From contig JAQVER010000012.1 of assembly GCA_028697885.1 (NCBI GenBank), positions 1 to 55,373 of the forward strand: DNA of 55,373 nucleotides. The letters run 5' to 3'. Origin of the DNA: Desulfocapsaceae bacterium (GTDB lineage: Bacteria > Desulfobacterota > Desulfobulbia > Desulfobulbales > Desulfocapsaceae). This document shows positions 11,350 to 20,777 of this stretch, piece by piece. The position numbers were made by a program, and so were the translations under genes. Under the pieces are notes generated by a model. The model was not told the origin of the DNA and did not search any database. It saw only the letters and a list, made by a program, of their open reading frames with translations. Every line of letters begins with the position of its first letter. Positions within the stretch are counted from its first letter, which is position 1.

Positions 11350-12650
11350 GAGTACCCCTCACCTGCCACCACCTCAACAATGGCCGCGGTCAGGGTCTGC
11401 AGATCTTCTTCCGTGATACAATAGGGCGGCATCACATAGACCAGACGACCGAATGGCCGTACCCAGACCCCGCGCTCGACAAAGGCCGCCTGGATCTCCC
11501 GCATAGCCACCGGTTCTTTCATCTCCACCACGCCGATGGCGCCCAGTACCCTGACATCCTGCACCTGCACCAGCTCCCTGCACGGCGCCAACCCCTCTTC
11601 CAGCAGCTGCTCAATCCGCCCCACCTTCTGCTGCCAGTCAGATTCCAGCAGAAGCCGGATGGAGGCGCAGGCCACATGACAGGCCAGGGGATTGCCCATG
11701 AAGGTCGGGCCATGCATGAAGACACCGGGACTGCCCTGAGACACACCCAGCCCCACCTCGGCAGTGGCCAGGACTGCGGCCAGGGTCATGGTCCCGCCGG
11801 TTATGGCCTTGCCCAGACACATGATATCGGGAGTGATACCTGCATGGTCACAGCCAAAGAGAGTGCCGCTGCGGCCGAATCCTGTGGCGATCTCATCGAC
11901 AATCAGCAGGACGCCAAAGGCGTCACAAAGACGACGCACCTGGCGCAGATACTCGGGATGGTAAAAACGCATGCCTCCGGCACCCTGAACAATGGGTTCC
12001 AGGATCACCGCACACAATTCCTGGTGGTGCTGCTCGATCAGCCGGGCAAAGGATGCGATATCGCCCTCATCCCAAACGTGCGAGAACAGGCACTCGGGAC
12101 GATCGGCAAAGAAGTATTGGGGCAGGGAGCCGGCAAAGAGATGGTGCATGCCTCCCTGCGGATCAGAGACCGACATGGCATGAAAGGTGTCTCCGTGATA
12201 GCCGGAACGGATGGTGAGGAAACGGCAGCGCTCGGGATTACCGGTTGCATGGTGATACTGGATGGCCATCTTCATAGCCACCTCCACTGCCACCGAACCC
12301 GAGTCACAGAGGAAGACCTTTTCCAGACCAGCAGGGGTCATCTCCACCAGTAACTTTGCCAGTTCCACGGCCGGAGCATGGGTGAGTCCGCCGAACATCA
12401 CATGGGACATGCGGGCAGCCTGATCCTGCAGGGCCTGGACCAGGACCGGATGGCTGTAGCCATGGATTGCCGACCACCAGGAGGCCATGCCGTCAATCAG
12501 TTCCCGGCCGTCCATAAGGCGGATACGCACACCAGCCGCCGATTCCACCGGAAAGACCGGCAAGGGATCTTCCATAGAGGTATAGGGATGCCAGAGATGG
12601 TCGCGGTCGTAACTGAGAAGGGTTTGGGTTTCCATGACGATGAAGGTCAA
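11346..12650 (-). CDS. bioA: Adenosylmethionine-8-amino-7-oxononanoate aminotransferase
   Basis: 434 residues, a class III PLP aminotransferase that converts KAPA to DAPA using S-adenosylmethionine as amino donor. Motifs: HLWHPYTSM near the N-terminus (diagnostic of BioA), [49 protein letters not shown] and the PLP lysine in CLGKAITGG. Full length for the family. It lies 22 bp after bioB and overlaps bioF by 4 bp. Confidence 0.97.
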   Translation of the reverse strand: MTFIVMETQTLLSYDRDHLWHPYTSMEDPLPVFPVESAAGVRIRLMDGRELIDGMASWWSAIHGYSHPVLVQALQDQAARMSHVMFGGLTHAPAVELAKLLVEMTPAGLEKVFLCDSGSVAVEVAMKMAIQYHHATGNPERCRFLTIRSGYHGDTFHAMSVSDPQGGMHHLFAGSLPQYFFADRPECLFSHVWDEGDIASFARLIEQHHQELCAVILEPIVQGAGGMRFYHPEYLRQVRRLCDAFGVLLIVDEIATGFGRSGTLFGCDHAGITPDIMCLGKAITGGTMTLAAVLATAEVGLGVSQGSPGVFMHGPTFMGNPLACHVACASIRLLLESDWQQKVGRIEQLLEEGLAPCRELVQVQDVRVLGAIGVVEMKEPVAMREIQAAFVERGVWVRPFGRLVYVMPPYCITEEDLQTLTAAIVEVVAGEGYS

Positions 12651-12672
12651 TTATTTTGGCGGACAAGCTGTT

Positions 12673-13629
12673 TTAAAACTTGAATCCCATCTTGCCAATG
12701 GCAAGCAGATCCTGCTCCAGACCATTGCCGGCCGTGGTCAGATAGTTGCCGACGATGGCACCGTTGGCACCTGCTGCAAAGCATTGATACTGCTCCGTGC
12801 CAAACTGATTGCGTCCTCCAGCCAGACGGATAACCGCCCGCGGATTGATAAAACGGAACATGGCGATGGTGCGCAGGACCTCGTCAAAGGGAATTGATTC
12901 CAAGTCAGCAAAAGGGGTACCGGCAATGGGGGTCAGGATATTGATGGGGATGGACATGACCTCAAGATCCCGCAGCTCAAAGGCTAGTTGCAAGCGCTGT
13001 TCCAGGGTCTCACCCATGCCGATGATGCCGCCGGAACAGATATCCATGCCGGCCGCCCGGGCCAGAAGAATGGTCTCCACCTTTTCTTCCCAAGTGTGGG
13101 TGGTGCACACCTGGGGGAAATACTCCCGGCAGCTCTCCAGATTACAGTGATAGCGCCGTACCCCGAAGGCAACCAGCCGTTCCGCTTTGTCGCGGGTCAG
13201 CAGCCCCATGGAGGCACAGAAGAGAAGCCCTGTTTCCCGGCCAAGCTCGGCATACAATTCACCCAGCTGCTCAAGCTGCTCACTTTTAACAGAACGGCCA
13301 GCCGTGACCAGAGAGAGGCGACGCACCCCGGCCCGGTCATTTTCTCTGGCCTGTTCCAGGGCCGTAGCGGTATCTATCTGCTCATAACTGTCAATGGCCG
13401 CAGGATAGCGGGCGGACTGGGCGCAATAGCGGCAGTCCTCCGAACAACGTCCGGAACGGGCGTTGATGATGGAGCAGAGATCAAAAGAGCTGGCATGAAA
13501 AGAACGACAGAGGCCGTCCGCTGCCCGGCATAACTCGCTCAGGCCAGAATCACGCGCCAGCGCCAGCGCACTTTCGTAACTGAGCGTGCCGCCATCGTGA
13601 ATCTTCTGCAAACAGCTGTGAATGGACAT
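12673..13629 (-). CDS. bioB: Biotin synthase
   Basis: 318 residues, a radical SAM enzyme inserting sulfur into dethiobiotin. The 4Fe-4S motif is C-x3-C-x2-C at Cys62, Cys66 and Cys69 (CSEDCRYC). The 2Fe-2S ligands appear in LLFCASMG, HCNLES and the Arg of VIRLAGGRNQ. It begins the biotin genes only 48 bp after mlaD on the same strand. That gap shows no clear BirA operator or terminator, so it may be read from the mla promoter. The Shine-Dalgarno is poor. Confidence 0.97.
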   Translation of the reverse strand: MSIHSCLQKIHDGGTLSYESALALARDSGLSELCRAADGLCRSFHASSFDLCSIINARSGRCSEDCRYCAQSARYPAAIDSYEQIDTATALEQARENDRAGVRRLSLVTAGRSVKSEQLEQLGELYAELGRETGLLFCASMGLLTRDKAERLVAFGVRRYHCNLESCREYFPQVCTTHTWEEKVETILLARAAGMDICSGGIIGMGETLEQRLQLAFELRDLEVMSIPINILTPIAGTPFADLESIPFDEVLRTIAMFRFINPRAVIRLAGGRNQFGTEQYQCFAAGANGAIVGNYLTTAGNGLEQDLLAIGKMGFKF

Positions 13630-13677
13630 TGAGAAAGGTTGTTGAAAATGATAACAGGTGAACGCTTACCAGCGGCC

Positions 13678-14133
13678 TTATTTTTTTTCTACACTGCCAA
13701 AGGCAAACTTGCTGATCAGCGACTCCAGATCAACCGCCGACTCGGTATCGGTCATCACATCCCCTGCAACAAAGAGTTTATCATCACCACCCAAAGTCAG
13801 TTGAATATACTTATCACCAATAATCCCCTGTGTTTTAACCGAGGCCATGGAATCAACGGGAACTTTTACCCCTTTATCAATTTGCAGAGCCACATGGGCC
13901 AATTCATCTTTGCCAAGCCAGGTGCGTTGGACCTGCCCCACCACCACTCCGGCGATCTGGACTGCTGCACCCTTCTTCACCCCGGAGATATTGTCAAACT
14001 CGGCATTGACCACATAACTGTTTCCCGCACTTAGAATCGAGACCTCCCCCAGCTGTAAGGCCAGATACCCAAAGGCCAGAAAACCAAGCACCATAAAAAG
14101 ACCGACAAATAATTCAAGACCGTTCTGTTTCAT
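13678..14133 (-). CDS. mlaD: MlaD-type MCE-domain lipid-transport protein
   Basis: 151 residues: one N-terminal membrane helix (about 7-27) and one MCE domain with the typical VNAEFDNISGVKKGAAVQIAGVVVGQV segment and a LGGDDKLFVAGDVMTDT end. MlaD forms a periplasmic hexameric ring that binds phospholipid and sits on the MlaE permease, moving lipids between inner and outer membranes. It overlaps mlaF by 4 bp. No mlaC or mlaB lies beside it. Confidence 0.92.
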   Translation of the reverse strand: MKQNGLELFVGLFMVLGFLAFGYLALQLGEVSILSAGNSYVVNAEFDNISGVKKGAAVQIAGVVVGQVQRTWLGKDELAHVALQIDKGVKVPVDSMASVKTQGIIGDKYIQLTLGGDDKLFVAGDVMTDTESAVDLESLISKFAFGSVEKK

Positions 14134-14915
14134 TGTTCCACCAGATGACTCTGATAAATTTCACCCATTGTATTCTCCACAAACTGACGGATATGCGGTT
14201 CCCGCGACCATTGCAGAGCCTCAGGGCTGGCAAATACATCAATTTTCCCATTATTTAAAACAATAACCTGATCCGCCAGATTTAACACCTTGGGGATATC
14301 GTGGCTGACAATCACCGCTGTGTACCCAACTTGATCCTGGGTTCTGGCAAAAAGCTTATATATATCCTGAGTCATAACCGGATCAAGGCCAGTGGTAGGC
14401 TCATCAAAAAGCATAATCTCCGGCTTCAACTGCAAGGCTCTGGCTAGCCCCACCCGCTTACGCATGCCGCCACTCAACTGGGCAGGAAACTTTTCCTCAT
14501 GACCGGTCAGCTCCAGCTGAGTCAAAATGGCCATGACCTGCTCACGGATCTCACTATCCGACTTGCGGGTTCGCTCCCTGAGTGGCAAGGCCACATTCTC
14601 GTAAACACTCAAGGAATCGAAGAGGGCCGCGCCCTGAAAAAGTACCCCAAAGCGAGTGCGCAATTGTTCAAGGGAACGTCCCCGCAGCCCGGTCACATCT
14701 TCACCTCCAACCAAAATCCGGCCGCTGTCAACCGGCATCAGGCCAAGGATCAACTTCAAAGTAACACTTTTTCCCTGGCCGCTGCCGCCGGCAATGACGG
14801 TAGTCTTGCCAACCGGGATGGAAAAATTCACATGATCAAGAATTATCTGCCGCCCCCCATCCTTTTTGGCAAAGGACTTGGTCACATCTCTGAATTCTAT
14901 GGCAAATTCACTCAT
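14130..14915 (-). CDS. mlaF: MlaF-type ABC transporter ATPase
   Basis: 261 residues, the cytoplasmic ATPase of the phospholipid transporter. Walker A is GGSGQGKS, a form typical of MlaF; signature LSGGMRKRVGLARAL; Walker B plus D-loop MLFDEPTTGLDP; switch His in IVSHDIP. It lies between mlaE (115-bp gap, larger than usual) and mlaD (4-bp overlap). Confidence 0.94.
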   Translation of the reverse strand: MSEFAIEFRDVTKSFAKKDGGRQIILDHVNFSIPVGKTTVIAGGSGQGKSVTLKLILGLMPVDSGRILVGGEDVTGLRGRSLEQLRTRFGVLFQGAALFDSLSVYENVALPLRERTRKSDSEIREQVMAILTQLELTGHEEKFPAQLSGGMRKRVGLARALQLKPEIMLFDEPTTGLDPVMTQDIYKLFARTQDQVGYTAVIVSHDIPKVLNLADQVIVLNNGKIDVFASPEALQWSREPHIRQFVENTMGEIYQSHLVEQ

Positions 14916-15030
14916 ACGCCGTCGTCCAAAAAGAATTGCATCATTGAAATACCATAACCGGCATAATGATCCGTACCGAAATTAGTCCAAAATGTAGCAG
15001 TGCCAGCGGCGATAGTTATTTCGTAAGGGC

Positions 15031-15849
15031 TCATAACAAGACCGCTGTCAACAGATAGTCAAAGATAAGCACCGAAATAGAGGAAAAGACCACGGCCTGG
15101 GTGGTCACCCGGCTGACACTCTGAGCCCCGAAACCGGCCCCGCGGATCTGATAGATAAAATAACCGCGTCCTGTACAGATCCAAACCACCAGCAAAGCAA
15201 AGACAAAGGACTTGATCACCCCCAGACGGATATCATGGTTGGTTACGCTGGTGCGCATCCCCTCCAGATAACTACCGGGATTCACCCCCATGAGATGGAC
15301 TCCGGCAATATAGCCGCCGCCAATACCCACCACATCAAAAAGGGCCGTCAGCAGGGGAATAGAAACGAGCGCGGCCAGAAATTTTGGGCTGATCAGATAG
15401 CGAAAGGGATCAACTGCCATGCATTCAAGGGCATCAATCTGCTCCGAGATCCGCATGATGCCAAGCTCGGCGCACATGGCGGAACCCGCCCGCCCGGCCA
15501 CCATAATGGCGGTCAGGACCGGCCCGAGTTCCATGATAAGGGTAAGCGATACGGCAGAGCCAAGCATCCCCTCCGCTCCGAATTTGTGCAGTGAGTAATA
15601 ACCCTGCAACCCCAGCACCATACCTGTGGAAGCCGCAGTACAGAAGATCACCATCATGGAACCGGCACCGATAAAATGCATCTGGCGCATGAACTCGGCC
15701 ATCCGGAAAGGACGCCTGAACACTCCTTTAAGCGCCAGCAAAAGATAAAGGCCCATACGCCCCATATCCTGAAGCATATAGAGGCCTGTCTCTCCTAATT
15801 TTTCCACGGGATTTCGTTGCATACTGACTTCACCCTGCTCAAACGCCAT
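15031..15849 (-). CDS. mlaE: MlaE-type ABC transporter permease
   Basis: About 272 residues with five to six predicted membrane helices. MlaE-family signatures are clear: GMVLGLQGYYSLHKFGAE, then LGPVLTAIMVAGRAGSAMCAELGIMRISEQIDALECMAVDP, which is highly conserved across the family. I use the ATG at 15849; a GTG four codons earlier (15861) and an ATG at 15825 are also in frame. It is the first gene of the mla-bio run and follows a strong sigma70-like promoter (15896-15924). MlaB-type STAS and MlaC genes are absent. Confidence 0.93.
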   Translation of the reverse strand: MAFEQGEVSMQRNPVEKLGETGLYMLQDMGRMGLYLLLALKGVFRRPFRMAEFMRQMHFIGAGSMMVIFCTAASTGMVLGLQGYYSLHKFGAEGMLGSAVSLTLIMELGPVLTAIMVAGRAGSAMCAELGIMRISEQIDALECMAVDPFRYLISPKFLAALVSIPLLTALFDVVGIGGGYIAGVHLMGVNPGSYLEGMRTSVTNHDIRLGVIKSFVFALLVVWICTGRGYFIYQIRGAGFGAQSVSRVTTQAVVFSSISVLIFDYLLTAVLL

Positions 15850-15895
15850 CTCAGATAGCACAAGCTTTCAGAATATCTTTAAAAAAAGTCTCTGG

Positions 15896-15924
15896 ATAAT
15901 AAAAACGACAAAAGGAACTGTCAA
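15896..15924 (-). promoter_or_regulatory. Sigma70-like promoter for the mla-bio operon
   Basis: Read on the minus strand: TTGACA, a 17-bp spacer, TATTAT. This is a consensus -35 and a 5/6 -10 at ideal spacing. Predicted transcription start lies near 15889, giving a leader of about 40 nt before mlaE. Confidence 0.75.
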
Positions 15925-16118
15925 CTTCTTTCAAAAAAACACATACAATCCCTTATCCAATTCTTCCAGTTAGTTCACATGCTACCTCACCTGACACCAA
16001 TTCGCACCTAACATTTATCTTTTTATAGGGAATGTGAAAAATTGCCAGTGCCAGCTTTCTTTCACCAGCAGGTGTGAAGCCGTCAGGAATCTCTTAACAG
16101 AGGGTCAGTGTTTGCCGA

Positions 16119-16148
16119 TTGACAAACAAAACCTCCCTGTGGTAAAAA
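16119..16148 (+). promoter_or_regulatory. Candidate tRNA-Leu promoter
   Basis: TTGACA at 16119-16124, 18-bp spacer, TAAAAA at 16143-16148 (4/6 to the -10 consensus). The tRNA begins 10 nt further on, as expected for a stable RNA gene. Confidence 0.5.
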
Positions 16149-16157
16149 CAAGCACAC

Positions 16158-16245
16158 GCCTGGATGGTGGAACTGGTAGACACCCGAGACTTAAAATCTC
16201 GTGGGCCTTGCGCCCGTGCGGGTTCGACTCCCGCTCTAGGCACCA
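16158..16245 (+). tRNA. tRNA-Leu (anticodon UAA)
   Basis: An 88-nt class II tRNA. The acceptor arm pairs GCCTGGA with TCTAGGC (one G-T wobble), the discriminator base is A and CCA is encoded. The anticodon stem CGAGA/TCTCG closes a 7-nt loop CTTAAAA with anticodon TAA at 16192-16194, reading UUA. A long variable arm (GGGCC...GGCCC-like) and a T loop GGTTCGACTCC follow. Terminator and promoter flank it, so it is a stand-alone gene. Confidence 0.97.
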
Positions 16246-16252
16246 ATAGGAT

Positions 16253-16289
16253 AAGGGGTTTCAGTGATTCACTGAAACCCCTTTTCTTT
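16253..16289 (+). terminator. Rho-independent terminator after tRNA-Leu
   Basis: A near-perfect stem (AAGGGGTTTCAGTG pairing with CACTGAAACCCCTT) closed by a three-base loop and followed by TTCTTTTTT. Directly downstream of the tRNA. Confidence 0.92.
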
Positions 16290-16536
16290 TTTGGCGTTCA
16301 CTACTGTTTTGCCTCAGTCGGAAATGGACTTTCAGACCGCCTGTTGTAAGGGGTTATCAGCTTTTTAAGAAACCACAAGGATACAACTTCTCTTGCAGCT
16401 GGGCGCATCACTGATTATAAAAACAAACTTACACTCGACTCTCACAAACACAGGTTTGTCAAAGATGATTTTCAGATAAACTCAACAGGTCAATTCTCCA
16501 TTTTCAGTTACAATAAAACCGTTTAAATATACAATT

Positions 16537-17220
16537 TTAATAATCGACATCACTTTTTGCAGCAATCAAAACGACTTCAGACATTCCTTCAACGTTGCCC
16601 AAGGCAATAGTCATTTTTTCGGCTGTAGTATCTTCTTTCAAAACAATATCATAGGTCAATCGCAGTGTCCGCCTATCTCCCGATGGCTCAATATGAAGCA
16701 TGTTGGAACGCTTACTGAACTCCTGAATAATTTCAAGGTATGCTGCGCTGTCAGAGTTCTGATCAAAGGTAAAGCGTAAAATGAATTCACTTTTGTAAAG
16801 GGCTCCGAAATTAAATTTATAAGTTACAAGAGCGAGAAATGACACAAAAAATGTGCTTACCAAGGCGAGGAAATAATTGGAAGTACCAGCTGCCATTCCT
16901 ACTGCCAAAGCCAGAAACACAAAGGCGATGTCACGCGTATCCTTGACCACCGTCCTGAAGCGAATTATCGAAAGAGCCCCTACCAGGGCAAATGCTTTAG
17001 CCAAGCTAGAACCAATAACCATCATGACAATGGCGACAATAATTGAAACGAAGAAAATAGTCTGGGTAAAAGACTGGGAATACGAGAGTCCCTTATGGGT
17101 ATAACGATAAACAGAGGCAAGCACAAAACCGAGGACAGCTGCCAGAACAACATTCAAAACCATTTCCTGGTACGAGTAAGTCAACATACTGCCAACAGCA
17201 TTTAATAACTGATCTTCCAT
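16537..17220 (-). CDS. DUF4956 membrane protein
   Basis: 227 residues: about four membrane helices in the first 140 residues followed by a soluble alpha/beta C-terminal domain (about 148-227). The block SLAKAFALVGALSIIRFRTVVKDTRD matches DUF4956, a family of unknown function often encoded beside VTC-domain and CotH proteins. It is the last gene of the four-gene operon, 28 bp after the VTC gene. A role as membrane partner of the VTC polymerase is an inference from this association. The ATG at 17220 is well placed. Confidence 0.85.
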   Translation of the reverse strand: MEDQLLNAVGSMLTYSYQEMVLNVVLAAVLGFVLASVYRYTHKGLSYSQSFTQTIFFVSIIVAIVMMVIGSSLAKAFALVGALSIIRFRTVVKDTRDIAFVFLALAVGMAAGTSNYFLALVSTFFVSFLALVTYKFNFGALYKSEFILRFTFDQNSDSAAYLEIIQEFSKRSNMLHIEPSGDRRTLRLTYDIVLKEDTTAEKMTIALGNVEGMSEVVLIAAKSDVDY

Positions 17221-17248
17221 AACATCCTCATCAATATTTTTAAATTAA

Positions 17249-17992
17249 TCAAAGATCCGCTTCTATTCCGAGAGACACCATGGCATGGCAGATCTTAGAA
17301 ACTGAGACACGGCGAAGTTCGTAAGCTTGAATTAAGTGATGAAACCAAGAGGGAATATGTCGACGAAATTTGACCTCCATTACAGTGTATCCAGGGAGCA
17401 AGCGCCTTGGCTGAGACGAACCGGTCCCCGGGAAAAGAGAACGAGTCATTGTTCCACGTAATTCGCTGTCAAAGGTCAGTCGAAATTCCGGATCGAAACG
17501 GCTGACATAGGGCCGTCTTACATAATCAACAAGGGCGACAGGACGCAATCTCTTCCGGTACAAGTCATACTCAAATTTTCTGCGAACATCGCCCTGAGAC
17601 ATAATACGGAGCAATGTGCTTACAAGAAGATCTCCGGATTCGTACTTAATTCCATTATGACTATCAAGAGGCGTTCTATTTTTTAGAACCAGATTATTGT
17701 ACCGTCCCTTGATCTCCATAAACTGGGGAGTACCATCAGAAGGATCATCCGTGTAAGTACGTACTCGGAATTTTGAGCGAGTGTGAAGTCCATCAACCTT
17801 ATCCCGGAAACATGTATTAAACGGGTCATCAAAGTATAAACTGCGTACGAAATACTGATGTTTAGGCTGTGTTAGTACATAAGGATCAAATTCCAAAAAA
17901 TATTTAAGCTCTCGTTCCAATTCCTGGCGAAGATCTTGAGGTAGCACATATTTGAATTCGAAACGAGAGAAGTGGAGTTTAGTGGCTTGCAA
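17249..17992 (-). CDS. VTC-domain (polyphosphate-polymerase-like) protein
   Basis: 247 residues forming a complete VTC domain of the triphosphate-tunnel superfamily, whose eukaryotic members make polyphosphate from ATP. Tunnel residues appear in order: FEFKYVL (Glu and Lys near 12-14), VRSLYFDD, KFRVRTY with alternating Arg, FMEIKGRYNN-x5-KNRTPL, and the late MEVKFRRHIPSW. Bacterial VTC proteins lack the SPX and membrane domains of yeast VTC4, so the substrate and product are unproven. Its start lies within the CotH gene end (14-bp overlap), and DUF4956 follows. Confidence 0.87.
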   Translation of the reverse strand: MQATKLHFSRFEFKYVLPQDLRQELERELKYFLEFDPYVLTQPKHQYFVRSLYFDDPFNTCFRDKVDGLHTRSKFRVRTYTDDPSDGTPQFMEIKGRYNNLVLKNRTPLDSHNGIKYESGDLLVSTLLRIMSQGDVRRKFEYDLYRKRLRPVALVDYVRRPYVSRFDPEFRLTFDSELRGTMTRSLFPGTGSSQPRRLLPGYTVMEVKFRRHIPSWFHHLIQAYELRRVSVSKICHAMVSLGIEADL

Positions 17993-20777
17993 CGTTCAAC
18001 GCTCCTCTTCTTGCGGGGTCAATCCGTTCCCAGAACCGCGAATCAAAATTTTTCAGATACTCAACTTCTTTCTTGTTACGGTGTAGTTTTTTCTCTTTTG
18101 CCTTAGTTGCGTCTCCAGTGTCAACTGAATCTGCAAGACTTATTCTTTTCGGGGTAGATTCAATCGGTTTATCTATATAACTATCGTAAACAAATATTTT
18201 TGATTTTTTGTCTGCCGTAATCATCTTTTTGTTCCCAATAACACGGCTCTTATAGAGATAAATCTTTCCACCATTTGCGTAACGCCAGTTTTTCTTATAA
18301 GCATCTAAAGCATGACCATTATCTGTTAAATCAAGGTTATAAAGGGACGCAACCGAACCATCCTTGGCCTGTACTCCAATCACATTATTTCGAAATATAT
18401 TGTTAATGGCTAGCAAGCGAGCCCCCTCGCCGACAGAGGCTGCTTTATCACCAGCGTTTTCGATTGTAGTATCAGTAATAATTACATTACTGGTCATAAG
18501 ATCAACGGAATCATTACCACTATCGACAAAATAACAACTTTGTATCACAGCATCACTAATATCAATATCAAGAGCATCCATCAATGCCCGTTCAAATCGA
18601 GAGTTACTAACATGAACCTGAGAGTATACAACATGTACCATATCATCAGTAAGGTGACTGTCACGAAACAGACAATTATTCACCTCGACGCCATCAACAT
18701 CATGTACAGACAACATGGCAGTATATTCAAAGAGATCGCCCTTCAGTCCACTCCCTCCAGCAAACTCACTATAAGAGATGCGAGAAGAATTAGCGCCACT
18801 TCCTTTCAAGACCAAAGCCCCCCAAGGTTCTTGCCCCTCACTCGCAGGCAAAAAACGAATGGGTTTTTCGGCAGTCCCTTCGGCAAGCAAGCGATTATGT
18901 AGAATAATGGTCGCCCCAGGTTTCATATGGAGTGTCGTCCCAGGCTCTATAATTAACTCACTAAAAATTTCTTGTACACCGGCAACCTCAATATCCCCTT
19001 TCCAGCGAGTTGCAATCTTCAACGGTTGCGAATGTACAATTTCATAAAGATCATTAAAAGAATATCGTTGAATGCTTTTCTCAAGGTTGGCATGCTCTTG
19101 TTGGTCTCCGCCTCTGTCAACCAAAATTTCATATAACTTATTTTCTATAGGAACACCTGAAATTTTCAGTTCATAGTAACCAGGTAAAATTTCAAGGTGA
19201 TTTTGAAATACCGATTCTTCTTCTTTAATTTTCATCCCACTTATGAGAGGAATGTCCAACTCAAGACGTACTCCGCGAACATTTAACCCGCCCGTCACAT
19301 CCTTCTCAATCTTCCTGCCATTTTCCCAATAATTTAGGGTCGCAGTAATATCCCCTTTTAATGGTTGTTCGTAAATCAAAAACGTTCGGTTAACAGGTCT
19401 TCGTCCGGTAATCAGGAAATTAACCCCCTCCGGATTCAGCGAAAAAGATACTTGCCCAGGGGGTAACAAAAGCTGTTCCTGCACATCTTCAAAGACTTCT
19501 TCAATGTGCAGCCTTCTCTCTCTCATCCTGGACTCAATTCTCTTTTGGGAATAGTGCAAGTTGGGATCATTGGCGATAACAGGTTTAATAGCGGCAATAA
19601 CTTGATCTGTCTCACTTAAAAATTTTTTATCAAGACCACTCTTAAAGAATTCCTCCAAAACATTCTGTCGGATACGCAAAAAATCCGCATTTTTGAATAA
19701 TGCTTTATGAAGTTTAGTCCTGATCACCTCAAAGGATATATCTTTACCCGAACCAGTAGGCCACTCAACCCATGCAATTGGATCCCAAATTATGGGTTCA
19801 AATTTACTGAGCATAGGGTCATAATACAAACGCCAATTGTGTGTTTCATCGTAATGAAAAGTCTGCGCCAGCGTCTCAAAAGCACTAAACCTAGCCCACG
19901 CCTCCAGATCGAGCAAATTACTCAACTGATCCTGAATTTCTTCTGAAGAAGGTGCATTGACAAGCTGAGCAAGTAATTCCAATGGTTTGTGTGAAGACTC
20001 TGGATAGTGATTATTTATGGAAATTTTTTTCCACAGGCCAGGATGGTCGAAAACTTGTTGGTTCACCCCAGCATAAGAATCTTTCCCAATTAATTCACCA
20101 GCATACATATCACCAGGCATCCGACCATGACGGCGCAATGTGAGCTCTTCTAGTTGTTCCAATAAAAGATAAAGTCCCTGCGTCTTTCCGTTCAAAGTTA
20201 ACTGAACCATCTCGCTATGTGGCGTCAGAAGCTTCAGGTAATCAGCCAATCGATAGGCGAGATAATCATGCAGCTGAAAAGCTCCCTTGGGGGAGTTAAT
20301 ATTAAATGCACGCATCCCTTCAAAAAGAGAACTTTTCTTAGTTTTTATTCTCAAAGATTTTTTAAAGAATCCCCAATGAGGCAAGAAATCGCCCCGGTAT
20401 CTCACCTTAACTTTATGAAGTCGCTTTCCATCCCATAATCCACCCTCGACATACTCATCAAGTCCAGAATGAGGTAGATTAGAGTCTAATTTTGCTAAAT
20501 TAGACTCTGGGACAAAGAGATTAATTGTTCTCAAAGAGTCTGTTTTGCCCTCTTTGTTATTCCTGGTAGAAAAAGCTAACCTTACACTTTGTAAAAGATG
20601 GGAGCCTTCCAACTCCCCAGCATAAAGTAAAGTCATTTTCGCGGGTGCAGAATTATAACGTACACCGAAGGTGTAATATCGATCCAAGGTTGCCCATGTC
20701 CAATAAACAAAGACGACAGTAATGGGGAGGGTAAGCAGCCAACTCCATCGCCATAAATACTTTTGCCAGTCCTTCAT
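17979..20777 (-). CDS. CotH-kinase-like membrane-anchored protein with right-handed beta-helix
   Basis: 932 residues. One N-terminal membrane helix (about 12-29) leads to an extracytoplasmic CotH domain (about 60-420): VRYRGDF, KKSLRIK, LHDYLAYRLAD, LTLNGKTQGLYLLLEQLEE, and the distal NWRLYYD-x8-EPIIWDP metal-binding region. CotH proteins are atypical secreted kinases; spore-coat CotH phosphorylates proteins. A charged beta-rich middle is followed by a parallel beta-helix (about 600-840), with short ladder repeats such as VEVNNCLFRDS and VIITDTTIENAG, typical of carbohydrate-interacting domains. It overlaps both neighbours (4 bp upstream, 14 bp downstream). A surface glycan or protein substrate is inferred. 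Confidence 0.87.
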   Translation of the reverse strand: MKDWQKYLWRWSWLLTLPITVVFVYWTWATLDRYYTFGVRYNSAPAKMTLLYAGELEGSHLLQSVRLAFSTRNNKEGKTDSLRTINLFVPESNLAKLDSNLPHSGLDEYVEGGLWDGKRLHKVKVRYRGDFLPHWGFFKKSLRIKTKKSSLFEGMRAFNINSPKGAFQLHDYLAYRLADYLKLLTPHSEMVQLTLNGKTQGLYLLLEQLEELTLRRHGRMPGDMYAGELIGKDSYAGVNQQVFDHPGLWKKISINNHYPESSHKPLELLAQLVNAPSSEEIQDQLSNLLDLEAWARFSAFETLAQTFHYDETHNWRLYYDPMLSKFEPIIWDPIAWVEWPTGSGKDISFEVIRTKLHKALFKNADFLRIRQNVLEEFFKSGLDKKFLSETDQVIAAIKPVIANDPNLHYSQKRIESRMRERRLHIEEVFEDVQEQLLLPPGQVSFSLNPEGVNFLITGRRPVNRTFLIYEQPLKGDITATLNYWENGRKIEKDVTGGLNVRGVRLELDIPLISGMKIKEEESVFQNHLEILPGYYELKISGVPIENKLYEILVDRGGDQQEHANLEKSIQRYSFNDLYEIVHSQPLKIATRWKGDIEVAGVQEIFSELIIEPGTTLHMKPGATIILHNRLLAEGTAEKPIRFLPASEGQEPWGALVLKGSGANSSRISYSEFAGGSGLKGDLFEYTAMLSVHDVDGVEVNNCLFRDSHLTDDMVHVVYSQVHVSNSRFERALMDALDIDISDAVIQSCYFVDSGNDSVDLMTSNVIITDTTIENAGDKAASVGEGARLLAINNIFRNNVIGVQAKDGSVASLYNLDLTDNGHALDAYKKNWRYANGGKIYLYKSRVIGNKKMITADKKSKIFVYDSYIDKPIESTPKRISLADSVDTGDATKAKEKKLHRNKKEVEYLKNFDSRFWERIDPARRGALNVASH

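Larger units (their letters stand above)
15862..16157. other. Intergenic region between mlaE and tRNA-Leu
   Basis: About 300 bp without a convincing gene. It carries the mla promoter on the minus strand (15896-15924) and the likely tRNA promoter on the plus strand (16119-16148). I see no further structure. Confidence 0.6.

Noticed and set aside
13630-13677. A biotin operator or riboswitch before bioB
   Set aside because: The 48-bp gap shows no paired operator arms and no known riboswitch form.
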